Notes: generated by a model not told the origin, from the letters alone. Positions 12,966-25,628 are shown, counted from the stretch's first letter. The stretch: 64,000 bases of DNA from Watersipora subatra (GCF_963576615.1 NC_088711.1:13377869-13441868), one strand, 5' to 3'. Made by a program: numbers and translations.

Positions 12966-14199
12966 CGTAGTTCAGTACTCCTTAGTTAGTACATGTAATC
13001 AGTTAACTCAAAAGTGACAGTAGTAGCATGTATTATAAAAGAGGATAGTTTAGAAAGTACAGGTAGAAGAGCTTAGCTCTTAGTTTTTTTTGTGTGCACT
13101 GAGAGAATCAATAAACAATACACTTCCTTCTAACAACTACAATCCAACAGCAACGCTAGTTCGTATTTCCATTATTATTTAAGAAGTTATCTTTTCTTGT
13201 GAAACACAACTCCAAATGTGTTCAAATACTCATGAGCAACATGCCTTGTAGATCAGTAATAACTAAACAGCATTGGTGGTTTATTTTGTGAGCTTAACAC
13301 ATGTAAGAGTTCCTTGGTAAAACCAATCATCCAATTTTTTACTTTTCTGTTTTACAAATAAAATGCCATGAACTGTTTAACTGCATAACAAGCTGTCACT
13401 TCACAACAAACAGCAATGACTGCATGAATAATAGCTTGACAAGACAATAAGTAAAACATAAAATAAGAAAAACTTTATAATTTATAAAAGATAGAAAAAA
13501 CCTAAGGATGAAGGTAGAGTAGAATAAGATGAAGAGAATAGTACTGACCGCGACGCCTACTACAAACGTGGCAAATAAAATACTATTAGAACAAACTGTT
13601 TAGGCCAATTATTGAAAAGCTCAAGAGAAGGAGCGCTATAAAATATTACCATAGGAATAGGACCAAGATACTGTTCATCATTCTTAACGTGTTCAAGTTT
13701 GACAACTGCCTGATACTATGTGTAATCTTTGTCTTGAATGGAGCTTGACATGGTTACATGTTTTATTTAGGAGAGTTTCACAGGATGCCATATCAGATTT
13801 TTCATATCGGATTCCCCGAATATCAATCATAAACCAAAAAAAATATTGCTACTTAAATTTAAAACCAAATGAAAAAAGTTCAAACATATTTTCTGAATAA
13901 ATTTAAAAGACTTACCCTACATGTACATCAAGATTAAAACAGATTTTAAATTAAATCAAGATTAGTCTCATGGCCGTTGCTGTTCTAAGCTATTAAAAGA
14001 AGCTAACCTTGTAGCTCAAAAAATGAAATCATATACCTTATTTGTAAACAATTACACACAAGTTTTTAAAAATAGTAGAGTAATCTTCTATTAGAGTGGC
14101 ACCTACTAGAGTGGTTTCGTGTTCACCGCATCCTGAATCTATTATACACAGAATCCACATGATACTAGAAATAACAGTTGGAACTATATGAGGGCATCT

Positions 14200-14725
14200 A
14201 TCAGTGATGTGGAGGTACAGTACTTGCTAGAGGTGTGGTGGAAATACTTGCTAGAAAAGTTGAAATATCTATGGAGGTATTGCGGTACTTACCAGAGGTA
14301 TGGAGGTACCTACCAGAAGTGTGGAAGCACCTACCAGAAGTGTGAAGGTACCTATCAGAGGTGTAGAAATACTTGCTAGAGGTGTGGTGGAAGTACTTGC
14401 TAGGTGTTGAAGTACATACGGAGATGTGGAGGTACCTACCAGAGGTGTTGAGGTACTCTACCACAGGTGTGGAAGTACCTACCAGAGGTGTGGAGGTATC
14501 GATCAGAGGTGTAGAGATACTTTCTAGAATGCGGTGAGAGTACTTGCAAAGTGTTGAGGTGCATACGGAGGTTTTGAGGTACATACGGAGGTATTGAGGT
14601 ACCTACCAGAGGTGTTGAGGTACCTACCAGAGGTGTGGAAGTACCTACCAAAGGTGAGGAGGTACCTACCAGAGGTGTGAAAGTACCTATCAGAAGGGTG
14701 GAAGTGCTTTCCAGAGGCGTGGAAG
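14200..14725. repeat. 21-bp mini-satellite, about 25 units
   Basis: Units with the core GGAGGTACCTACCAGAGGTGT, varied to GGAAGTACTTGCTAGAGGTG and GGTACATACGGAGGT. Divergence between units is high, so the array looks old. Open frames on both strands are artefacts. Confidence 0.9.
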
Positions 14726-15500
14726 TAGTTGAGGGTGGTTATACTTAGTTTGTTTAATTATATCGTGTAATTTTCAGAGACAATAGCAATTTCTTATACG
14801 AGGATCTCCAGGTATGAAATGCCGCTGCACCAGCACCTGTCATGACCTACTGCTTTTTATACACATTCTAAAAATCTTCTCGTGTAACTGTTGGCGAAAT
14901 TCTTGCTCAACACTTCAATCTCACTTGACTTAGCTGTGTAATCTTTTATTATCTTAATAAATGATACTAGGGGCCAACCATTGACTTTTGTGATAAACCA
15001 AACAAAATAAGCTAACCTAACTTGTACAAGCACTGACTTGCTATACACGTTGTACTTGATCAACTGCTATGCTGATTCTGATAACCCAGAACTAGATGAA
15101 CTGTGACTGCCCATTCTTTTACTTGAGCTGGTGAGAAACTCAGCTAACCGCAGTAGACCGAGCACTAGATATATCGAGTAGATATCCTTGTATGAAACTG
15201 TCTACACTTCTTCTATTGAAATCTTTTGTAGCCTGTAAGAGAAGCTGAAAAGATTAGACTATAAGTAGTTCTACTGTTATAATGAAAACTTATTGATTTT
15301 CCATAGTTGATGGCATAATGACTGTTCAAATGTTCAAGCACTGAAGCATAGCTAGTGTACAGAGAGACACAAGGCATCAACGGTGTGCCTTACAAAATAA
15401 GCACAACACGGCTGCTCTTCAGTGAAGGAGCTGCCTGGCAGTGATTTAGTATTAACGCCCGCCTTAAGCGATTGGTGATCCGCTATAACTAGCCTTGAGA

Positions 15501-18500
15501 ATGGCGATCTTAACCAGCAACCAGACCGGAATACTTTCCTTCTCTTCTACTATGTTGATCTCAGTTCTGCTCATCATATGTTATACACTTGACAGATGGG
15601 AGATAGTGCAGTATAACACGTATGTACAGCACCGCTTGCTTGCTGACTAACAGAACATGAACAACTGTGTATAAGCTAGCAAATTCTTTTCAAATCTGAG
15701 ATCGCTTTGTATCTAAATGAGTGTTAAGCCAGATATGTGAATACGTGTCACTCGTTGTCTGCAATGTTATTGCTGTAACCTTTTTACTTCAGAGGGAGCA
15801 TGATAGACTAACAAATATGCTTGGTATTTGTTGATGAGAGTTTTGTGATATATTCAGTGAAAGCCTTCAGAGTATTGTCGAGAAAAACGGCCTTGATATC
15901 TCTGTCAACACAGATTACTATATCATAACCTTGAACTCAACGATAGTAATCAGCAATGAAACTGTAGCACGGCAGCTTGTGCTAGCAAAGACCATTGAAG
16001 CTGGCATGTGGAAAAGTTGCGCTATAACTAATGGTAAGTGTGTTTCTGTTCCACTTGCCACCGTATTTCAGTTGTTGAGTATGAGTGGTGAATATCATGT
16101 GCCAAGTGTCATGGTACCAAGTGTCATGGGGCCAAGTGTCATGGTGCCAAGTGTCATGCGTCAAGTGTCATATCCTAAATGTCAGTGGCCAGCTATCATA
16201 TCTCGAATGTCAAATGCCAGGTATCACCAATTGGAAAAGCTTATTTAGAATGTCCATAAGCCAAATGTTGCTTGGCAAACCAAGTGTCACATGCCAATCA
16301 TCGAATGCCAAACACTGCGTGTGAAGTGTGACACCTTATACGCAGGGTCCTTTTGGAACCCTACACTGGGGCTACAGTAAGGTACACGATGGATGTGGTG
16401 CTCTGATTCCGATTGGATAGCCCTTCTAATAGTAGAAGAGTTACAGTAGTTCATGGAACACATGATTTGGGGTACTGATTGGGATACATGGTCGTACAGG
16501 TGACTGAGTTGAGCCTGTCGATAGTGAAAAAGTGCTTGCATGTCAAGGCCTTCTTGAAAGACCATCTTTATAAATAGCTAACGTTTGTAGGCAGAAATAA
16601 CTGACCGATTATGCTTGCTTTACAGCAAATGCGCTGGTCTATCTAAACATTAGTTTCATTTGCAGGTCATCAATATTATAGAGTAATTATCGCATTGGTT
16701 GAACATCGGTGAATACGTAGCCTGTCTTGACAAGCTGTTGTTTTTGCGTAGTTGTCCCCCTCCCCCCCCCCCCCCCCCCCCCGTCGAGCGGCGAGCAACA
16801 ACAGCTTGTCACAAGACGTACTGCACCTGATGCATCAGCTGCACTTATAAGGAGTTATTCTCTTCCGTCTATGCGGCTTGGTTGCAATGTTATGTCGGTC
16901 GCTCCATTGGTAATCATAACGAATTTTGCGCAAAAATTTATGTAGAAAAAATAAGATTATAACGTTTAACCAGCGACCAGTCTCTGCGGTAAACTTTAGT
17001 AGAACTTGAGAACTTAGGCAACAACAGCGACTAAACATGTCGTTATTTGTGCGCTTAGTCAGTTTTATTTCTATTTTTGTATCAGTCAGTTTTATTTGTT
17101 CTAATGGATTTTATTTTAAGTTTATTTTATTCTTAAGTTCTACTAAAGTTTATCACAAAAACTGGTCTTTAGTTAAACGTTGTAATCTTGTTTTTTTCTA
17201 CATAAATTTTTGCGTGAAATCCGTTATGATTACCAATGGAGCGACCGACATAACATCGCAACCAAGCCGCGTAGACGGAAGAGAACAACTCCCTATAAGT
17301 GCAGCTGATGCATCAGGTGCAGTACGTCTTGTGACAAGCTGTTGTTGCTCGCCGCTCGACGGGGGGACAACTACGCAAAAACAACAGCTTTTCAAGACAG
17401 GCTAGTGAATACGGTGCATAAAAGATAACTCCAAGTTTATTGATATGATAAGAATAAATGTATGATTATCATATACCTCTTTCAAGGATAGTCTCTTGAT
17501 ATTTTGTCATGCATAAGCCATTGTGCATTTTAAAGCACCCTCAGCACGGGTTATATAATGATCATTGAATCAAAAATTTGGTATGCTATTCTCGGTCACA
17601 GTGATGTTTTTAGTTCTGTAGTCAGTAGAAAAGTGTGTATAAAGAGCACAAGTTAAATTTCAGTAGATTTTATCAGTAAGTATAGATATTTTTTCATCAT
17701 TTGATTTTTTTGTTCAAGGTGATCCGGCAGCGAGGATGTTTCAGCAATAAAATCGACAAAACTTGATCGCAGTTAAATGCTCGGGAGAAAATGACTTTTC
17801 CAAAAATGACATCAGTAGTGGCCTCGTGTGTATAATAGCGACATCAATCATGGCTGCCAGATCACCTAAAACAACAAGCAAAATCTCAAATGATAAAAAA
17901 CTATCTATACTTTCTGATAAAATCTTAAAATATGACATCAGTAATCCATTAAACTACATTTGTTTATAAGAGTGGTTACGCTGGTGTGACTTATATTTTT
18001 ATCAAATACTTTTATCAATTCCAGATGGTATGGATAATCTAGTGAACAACACTCCTTCTATTGACTACGCAACAGACAATTGCACTTACTACAGGCCTAT
18101 GGGTGCCTCGCCGTATCTCTTTGGCAGTGGAAGATACATCCGTAAGTTATGGCTAGTTACATATATACATATATATAGCAGGGTGTTTGATGAATTACTT
18201 GAGTTGCTAATTACAGTTGCTAATTGTAGCTTAAATTCCATAGTTCTGCTTTGTAGAATTTCTTTAGGTTACCGTTTGGTACAATAGCTGTGGTAGTGTT
18301 TGCAGTGAAACCTTTCAGTTTAATAGTATCTTTTTTAATTTAGCACCTGTTATGGGAGTATTAAATCATATACGTATTTAGAAGTTTTATTTCACATTGG
18401 TATATTCTGTCCATTACAAGGCATCTGTTACTGCATGTCAGTAGTCACCCTTCTGCATATACGACTACATGTACTAGATAATGCAATCCACAAAATGTTA

Positions 18501-21165
18501 CCGAAAGCTCCACAGCTGTTCGTACTTCACATCTGATATATGGCTCAAACATGAGAAAAATTATGCAATAAGGTGCATTTGCAAAATATCTGCTCTCTAG
18601 CATCCTGACATGTAAGAGAGTGTACGAGACCTTCAGTCAAAACCAGGTGATACGCAATCACTCTACAATGAGTAAGCTCTAGTAATCTACCTATATCAAA
18701 CCTTTCAATGCTGTTGTTTGGCTAAAGCTGGATAGGAAATTTTGTTTAGAAGATTCATAGCAGACTTTATGAACTGCAACCATTAAGTGAAATACAGCTT
18801 ATACTGACTGCACGCTCAGGTGTTATGTACTAGTGCTGGGCACGAGTACTTTTGGGCCAATGAGTTTAGACCGCCCTCTTCCGTTCGAGTTTTTCGAGTA
18901 TCGAGTAGCTAGTAGTGCTGGGCATGAGTACTTCTTGGCCAACGGGTTTTTCGAGTATCGAGTTTGTTTATAAAGGTTTCTTGTCTAAAATTTCCAAACA
19001 TCGGACATATCTTAAAATTTACAATGCAATTATAATTTTATTCAATTTATTTATTATTTTTTACTATTTTTCATTGATCGGTATTCGTGCTTGCAGTGTT
19101 AACAGCGTTAACAGGCGGGTCATTAAACAGTGTCATTTGCGCGGGGCGCAATAGACCGAGTTTTTGTTCACTCTACTCGATGGATTTGTGTACCAAAACC
19201 CGAACTCGCAAGTCAAAGCCCAAACCCGCAGAATCGAAATATTCAAAACTTCTTTTACCCGAGCCTTGAAAAAAGATAAACCCGCGAGTTCAACGAGTTT
19301 TATTACACGTGCCCAGCACTAGTATATAGTAGTATTATGTACGCATGTGTCTTTCATCAACCCTATACTACTCACAGCTAAATCTGTAACTAGATTTGGC
19401 TGTTGCCAAAGCTACATTAATTTTTACTATAATACGAGCCGTGTCCAATTGCCCGTCTCTCCGAAGCCACAGTTGGATGTTGAAAAAAAGATCGCATCGT
19501 ATGGGATTTGAACTCACAGTCTTCAACTTGCTAACCAACACTCTAACACCTGCGGAATAATTGCTCAGGTAGTTATTAGACATGACGATCTCTCACCGGA
19601 CTGCTTGGGTTTCTTGTGGTAATAACGAGAAGTTATAAATTTCGCTGTAATAGGAGCGTATTTATCTCTGTCAAGGGTTCAAGGTTGGGATCAAGGATTG
19701 CATGATGCGTCACCCAACACATGCACTAACCAGTTACCTTGCGCGGGTTTTAGAATTATTGTCTACATAATTATTACCTGCACTTAATCGGCCTACCTGA
19801 CGATCTCTCACAGCGCACTAGACTGCCAGGGTACTAGTACATACGATAATTGTGTATTCCATTAATTCATAACCCCTTATAAGTTATACCCTTGATTTCC
19901 TGTGTTCGATGAACAAGGAATATTACAGTTGCCTGTAAAAAGTAAGTTTGTAATGGTTGCAGGTCACATGATGACGAGGACAGCGCAGTCCTGTATGATA
20001 GTCTCAAGCATATGTGTGCTCGCCACTCTTATTCTCGGCACTGCCAGTTTAGCCATAAAGCACGCCATTCTCAGCATGATAGCATCTACAGTCTGTGCTG
20101 CAGCAGGTAGGCGTGACAGGGCCCTGGGTATACCGCGTGCTACTTGTTTACAAAGTAAAGGGCATCATGCAAGGCATGTTAAGTGTGGAGCAAGCAGCCG
20201 ACATGTAGACATGTACTTGCAGTTATATGGAAACGTGCCAGATGACCTCAGCAGTGATAAAGCTGTCAGTTAATAAAGGAGCTTTATTAAGCGCTAGACA
20301 CTTACGGACCTGGTGAAAGTGTGTTTTTTGTTTTTCTTCTTACCAACACCTGAAGCACTTTGTAAAATGGTGGGGCTGCTAACATATTTGTTGATATGTA
20401 ACTTATAAAATCTTGACACATCCAATAGATCCTTTCGAAAATGATGGTTGGAATATTCCCACTTAAAAATCCAGCATTAGAAACAGAAATTTAAGCTTTT
20501 AAAATTCTTTTACAAATTTTGTGCAATCTTTAGTTTTGCATATTCACAGTAACAGCCTGTTATGAAGGGAGTTGAGTAATGTATTTGCCTTTTAACCGCG
20601 ATCACACTTTGTCGATTTTAATCTTGAAATATCTTGGCAGTCAGAACATCAAACATAAAAAACAATGGCCAATGATAAAAAATACAGATACTTACTGATA
20701 AAACCTATTAAAATTGTGTGCAAGTTTATCTTTAGGAGATTATTAAATGTGTCAAAAAACCTTAGTTTAATTCCCAAAATATGCAAACCTTCCTTTTTAT
20801 TTGTGTGTTTGCAAATGATTACTTCATTTCGCAAAACAGATTTATTTTACTTGATAGGACTTTGATCAGCTATTCTGAGTATAAAGCATGTTTATTTCTT
20901 TGCAGTCACTTACCAGATGCTCTCCATGGCTTTAATGCTCAGGAGGCAAGGGGAAGCAGCACACCACCTAAAAGTGACTGACATACCCTTTTCTCTAGAA
21001 GAATCCGTAGAGGTGAAATTTGGCACATCGACTTATCTGTCCATCATCTGTCAAGTTCTTGGCATCTGCTCAGTGGCCTTATGGGTAGCACACACAAAGA
21101 TTCTTCGAGGAGCTATAAAAAAATACATTGCCGAGACAAAGTATAATTTATTTTGTCGCACATAA
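15501..21165 (+). CDS. Four-pass membrane protein, claudin/PMP22/clarin-like (tandem copy B)
   Basis: Five coding exons: 15501-15619, 15858-16033, 18025-18141, 19963-20106 and 20906-21165; GT/AG borders; phases 2,1,1,1; 271 aa. TM segments lie at about residues 11-31, 147-168, 172-197 and 227-247. The loop has Trp33, a GMWKSC motif (Cys94) and Cys118, reminiscent of the GLWxxC loop motif of claudin/PMP22-type proteins. Four sequons (NST, NET, NNT, NCT) suggest a glycosylated outer loop. Exon 4 is 144 nt as in copy A, and exons 3 are 117 and 114 nt. The start ATG lies just before the hydrophobic segment; copy A has a longer cytoplasmic N-terminus. AATAAA follows the stop by 28 nt. The two proteins have diverged strongly, so the duplication is not recent. 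Specific function unknown. Confidence 0.78.
16095..16320. repeat. Degenerate repeat around CCAAGTGTCATG
   Basis: Short imperfect units of 11-25 bp with the core CCAAGTGTCATGG, then decayed versions (CAAATGTTGCTTGGC, ATCGAATGCCAA). It lies in intron 2 of copy B. Confidence 0.7.
16718..17404. mobile_element. Foldback DNA transposon, 9-bp target duplication (MULE-like)
   Basis: The 687-bp element begins TAGCCTGTCTTGA and ends with its reverse complement, flanked on both sides by the 9-bp direct repeat GTGAATACG (16709-16717 and 17405-17413). The inverted arms are about 280 bp each and leave a short middle of about 100 bp. Arm landmarks include AACAACAGCTTGTCACAAG and CTGATGCATCAGCTGCA. A 9-bp duplication with long arms fits Mutator-like or foldback elements. 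The left arm has a long C run at about 16757-16782 where the right arm has only seven matching bases. No transposase inside. It lies in intron 2 of copy B. Confidence 0.85.
18831..19321. mobile_element. hAT-like non-autonomous element (TAGTGCTGGGCA termini)
   Basis: The left end TAGTGCTGGGCACG and right end CGTGCCCAGCACTA are inverted repeats. The interior has repeated inverted CGAGTATCGAGT and ACTCGATGGATTTG-type segments. A second, partial copy of the left terminus (AGTGCTGGGCATGAGTACTT) starts at about 18912, so the end is internally duplicated. TGCTGGGC termini are common in hAT elements, but I could not confirm an 8-bp target duplication. Intron 3 of copy B. Confidence 0.65.
19369..19605 (-). 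mobile_element. tRNA-derived SINE-like element
   Basis: On the minus strand a tRNA-like head shows an A-box-like GTGTTAGAGTGTTGGTTAGC and a B-box-like GAGTTCAAATCCC about 30 bases later, followed by an unrelated body running to about 19369. No full cloverleaf is evident, so this is a SINE rather than a tRNA gene. It lies in intron 3 of copy B. Confidence 0.6.
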
Positions 21166-21193
21166 GCACTTTACAAGAGACAAATTACAGTCC

Positions 21194-21199
21194 AATAAA
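21194..21199 (+). terminator. Poly(A) signal AATAAA of copy B
   Basis: Canonical AATAAA 28 bases after the copy B stop codon. Confidence 0.6.
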
Positions 21200-22397
21200 A
21201 TTTAGAGTTTATATTTTTTCTACGAATAACATATTTCTTCTACTTTATTATTAAACCCTCTGTATTTACTCAGATTAAATAGCGACTGGTTGGTAACCAA
21301 CAGCAGATTGTTTAAAACATTTTCAAGTATAATGATTTTAAGCTGAAATATTATTAAAAGTGCTTGCTATGCCATGACCATCCAGTTTACATAAAATGCA
21401 CATTTCATCCTATTTAAAAAGTATTTTAAAACAACCGTCCAAAAATTATAACTAGGCTTTCTTTTATAATCACTATAAATTGCTTGGCTATGTAAAATTT
21501 TAGTACCAGTGTTATTTTCATCAGCATTTTGTTTCTCTTTTGGTGTAGCTCTTTGCAATACGCATAGCCGGTGGTTTAATCAATATAGTCTCACGTGTCA
21601 GATATATTGACACTGACCTTTGAACTGTCAACTATGCATTGTAGTTATTATAGTTACATGTGTTGTCACTTCATACTATTAGATTAATAAAAACTGTGAT
21701 ATTTATACATATGTGTAGCTTATTACCGGTAGGAACTATCAAGAAGCACTGTCTACAGACACTAACAACAACCTTCACCAATTCCCCTTATTTCTGACAT
21801 GTTTATGTGAATTGTTTACATTCATGCGCGTGATAAGCTTACCTGCTCACAGCTTGTCGTTTACTGATAATCTCTCGTACAGTTCAGACTTATGAAATCC
21901 AAAGGCTTTTTATTTTGTGCAAAGCGAGCTCACATGGATGATGGACAGCTCTCAATTGCCATCTGCTTTGCTCATTGGCTTGAAATATTTCAGCAATTGC
22001 TTCTGTTGAACTCTTGATCTTTGAGCCACCCAAAGAATATACAATATATTACTTCTGTAATTCAATGATCAAGTATTATTAAAATAAGAAAGCCAGGATC
22101 AGAGGGTTTTCAGATTTTTATTTAGTTTACTCTCAAGGGATTGGTGATATGAATTAATAGTAATCCGACACTGACCATATATAGACGGCATGGAAGCCTA
22201 AGGTTTGGCCATATGGGAACATAAGAGAATGTAAAATAAAAAGGATGCCTGTAGTCTACAGTCACAAATGCTGTCAGACAATTGTAGTCTAGCACAATGG
22301 CTATTTAGCTATTTGGCTATATTAGACAAGGTTTTCATAGAAACTAGAGCCACTGATAGTACAAAGTTCTGATATCGTTTCAAATGATGATGAATAC
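21200..22397. other. Non-coding spacer
   Basis: No gene, RNA or clear repeat recognised between copy B and the 30-bp array. Confidence 0.5.
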
Positions 22398-24413
22398 TTT
22401 CTTATTATCATACTGTATAAACACTGAACACTTATTAGCATACTGTATAAATACTGAACACTTATTATCATACTGTATAAATACTGAACACTTACTATCA
22501 TACTGTATAAATACTGAACACTTATTAGCATACTGTTTAAATACTGAACACTTATTAGCATACTGTATAAATACTAAACACTTATTATCATACTGTATAA
22601 ATACTGAACACTTATTAGCATACTGTATAAATACTGAACACTTATTATCATACTGTATAAATACTGAACACTTATTAGCATACTGTATAAATACTGAACA
22701 CTTATTAGCATACTGTATAAATACTGAACACTTATTATCATACTGTATAAATACTGAACACTTATTAGCATACTGTATAAATACTGAACACTTATTAGCA
22801 TACTGTATAAATACTGAACACTTATTATCATACTGTATAAATACTGAACACTTATTAGCATACTGTATAAATACTGAACACTTATTACCATACTGTATAA
22901 ATACTGAACACTTATTAGCATACTGTATAAATACTGAACACTTACTATCATACTGTATAAATACTGAACACTTATTATCATACTGTATAAATACTGAACA
23001 CTTATTAGCATACTGTATAAATACTGAACACTTATTAGCATACTGTATAAATACTGAACACTTATTAGCATACTGTATAAATACTGAACACTTACTATCA
23101 TACTGTATAAATACTGAACACTTATTAGCATACTGTATAAATACTGAGCACTTATTACCATACTGTATAAATACTGAACACTTATTAGCATACTGTATAA
23201 ATACTGAACACTTATTATCATACTGTATAAATACTGAACACTTATTATCATACTGTATAAATACTGAACACTTATTAGCATACTGTTTAAATACTGAACA
23301 CTTATTAGCATACTGTATAAATACTGAACACTTATTAGCATACTGTTTAAATACTGAACACTTATTAGCATACTGTTTAAATACTGAACACTTATTAGCA
23401 TACTGTATAAATACTGAACACTTATTAGCATACTGTTTAAATACTGAACACTTATTAGCATACTGTATAAATACTGAACACTTATTATCATACTGTATAA
23501 ATACTGAACACTTATTAGCATACTGTTTAAATACTGAACACTTATTAGCATACTGTATAAATACTGAACACTTATTAGCATACTGTTTAAATACTGAACA
23601 CTTATTAGCATACTGTATAAATACTGAACACTTATTATCATACTGTATAAATACTGAACACTTACTATCATACTGTATAAATACTGAACACTTATTATCA
23701 TACTGTATAAACACTGAACACTTATTAGCATACTGTATAAATACTGAACACTTATTATCATACTGTATAAATACTGAACACTTACTATCATACTGTATAA
23801 ATACTGAACACTTATTAGCATACTGTTTAAATACTGAACACTTATTAGCATACTGTATAAATACTGAACACTTATTAGCATACTGTTTAAATACTGAACA
23901 CTTATTAGCATACTGTATAAATACTGAACACTTATTATCATACTGTATAAATACTGAACACTTACTATCATACTGTATAAATACTGAACACTTATTATCA
24001 TACTGTATAAATACTGAACACTTATTACCATACTGTATAAATACTGAACACTTATTACCATACTGTATAAATACTGAACACTTATTATCATACTGTATAA
24101 ATACTGAACACTTATTATCATACTGTATAAATACTGAACACTTATTAGCATACTGTATAAATACTGAACACTTATTAGCATACTGTATAAATACTGAACA
24201 CTTATTAGCATACTGTATAAATACTGAACACTTATTAGCATACTGTATAAATACTGAACACTTACTATCATACTGTATAAATACTGAACACTTATTACCA
24301 TACTGTATAAATACTGAACACTTATTAGCATACTGTATAAATACTGAACACTTATTATCATACTGTATAAATACTGAACACTTATTATCATACTGTATAA
24401 ATACTGAACACTT
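22398..24413. repeat. 30-bp mini-satellite, 67 units (left part)
   Basis: Exact 30-bp period with core TACTGTATAAATACTGAACA followed by CTTATTAGCA; units start at 22411 and continue every 30 bp to 24391. Variation sits at a few fixed sites (TTAGCA, TTATCA, CTATCA or TTACCA; GTATAA or GTTTAA). Each unit contains a TATAAATA word. Because 30 is divisible by three and no frame in use has a stop, open frames of up to 687 codons run on both strands; none is a real gene. Confidence 0.98.
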
Positions 24414-25069
24414 GTGTGTGTGTGTGTGTGTTTTATTTCACCTTTAAAGATTACACAATTGAATTAATACTCGAGACAAAATATAATTAACCAATGCGTG
24501 AAAAAATAACAATAAGTAAGAAATGATGATGGGGCCCATTGCGAAATGGCAAAGCCAGTGGTACGCGAGCCCGAGTCAGCAGCACAAAAACCAGACCGTA
24601 ACACTCACTCTCCAGACTGGAGATGGTGCCTCAATTCCACCTTATATTTACCGAGACATTTTATTGATCTTATTGAATTAGGTAGTCGATTCCACAGCGC
24701 AGGTGTTGCAAAGTTTGAGGATCGTTGACCGGCTAAAGTTAGATGATTAGGTACGGGAAGAGAAAGTAATTGATGACGAGTATTATAAAATGGTAGTGCT
24801 GGATCACATTTTGAGTAAAATAATTTATGGGCTTGAATAAGCAACTTATATTTATGCAATTTATCAATAGTTAAAATATCAGAGGTTTTAAATAAATCGT
24901 TTGTTGGAAACCCAAATGGCTTACGGTTAATGATTCTGACAATTTTCTTTTGAAACTGTATTATTTTGCTAAGATGAATTTTGGATGCATTGCCATAAGT
25001 TTCTATTAATTTAAACTTTTAAATTTAATTTCTATTATTTAATTGCCATAGTTTCAGTAATTTAAACTT
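24414..25069 (-). mobile_element. 5'-truncated LINE inserted inside the 30-bp array
   Basis: On the minus strand, 24605-24859 encodes a non-LTR reverse-transcriptase C-terminal tail, with YNTRHQLLSLPVP, then GQRSSNFATPALWNRLP and NSIR, the usual TRxxxLxVP...GxRSFxxxGPxLWNxLPxxIR pattern of CR1/L2/Jockey-type elements. The 3' end is a (CA)n tail (TGTG run at 24413-24431 on the plus strand). The satellite stops after CACTT on one side and resumes in phase with ATTAGCA on the other, with a short shared ACTT, so the LINE entered an existing array. The rest of its RT is absent. Confidence 0.8.
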
Positions 25070-25484
25070 ATTAGCATACTGTTTAAATACTGAACACTTA
25101 TTATCATACTGTATAAATACTGAACACTTATTATCATACTGTATAAATACTGAACACTTATTAGCATACTGTATAAATACTGAACACTTATTAGCATACT
25201 GTTTAAATACTGAACACTTATTAGCATACTGTATAAATACTGAACACTTATTAGCATACTGTATAAATACTGAACACTTAGCATACTGTATAAATACTAA
25301 ACACTTATTATCATACTGTATAAATACTGAACACTTATTATCATACTGTATAAATACTGAACACTTATTAGCATACTGTTTAAATACTGAACACTTATTA
25401 GCATACTGTATAAATACTGAACACTTATTATCATACTGTATAAATACTGAACACTTATTATCATACTGTATAAACACCTAACAC
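25070..25484. repeat. 30-bp mini-satellite, about 14 units (right part)
   Basis: Same 30-bp unit and same variant sites as the larger block to the left, including one unit shortened by four bases at about 25280. It continues the array after the LINE insertion. Confidence 0.97.
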
Positions 25485-25628
25485 CAATGACATGATTATA
25501 TTGTTGAGTTGTCTATTTGAAACAAATGTCACTAGTTGTGTAATTGTCTCAGGATTTTTTGATACCATTAGTATGCACATACATATAGCGCTAAGCGGAT
25601 AACACAACTCACAACAGATGCACACGAC

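Larger units (their letters stand above)
11914..15500. other. Spacer between the two paralogues
   Basis: No gene seen. It contains the 3' flank of copy A and three mini-satellites (12180-12440, 12805-12965 and 14200-14725). The promoter of copy B should be at its right end but no clear TATA or initiator could be assigned. Confidence 0.6.

Noticed and set aside
14188-14651. Open frames of 63-127 codons on both strands
   Set aside because: They come from the 21-bp mini-satellite, whose period is a multiple of three.
19490-19575. tRNA gene on the minus strand
   Set aside because: A- and B-box-like words are present, but I could not pair an acceptor stem and the sequence continues into a SINE-like body.
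22384-24447. 687-codon plus-strand and 605-codon minus-strand open frames
   Set aside because: They are produced by a 30-bp satellite whose period is a multiple of three; the peptide is the same 10 residues repeated and both strands are open.
22398-25484. CRISPR array of 30-bp direct repeats
   Set aside because: Repeats are directly adjacent with no unique spacers, and the context is an animal genome.
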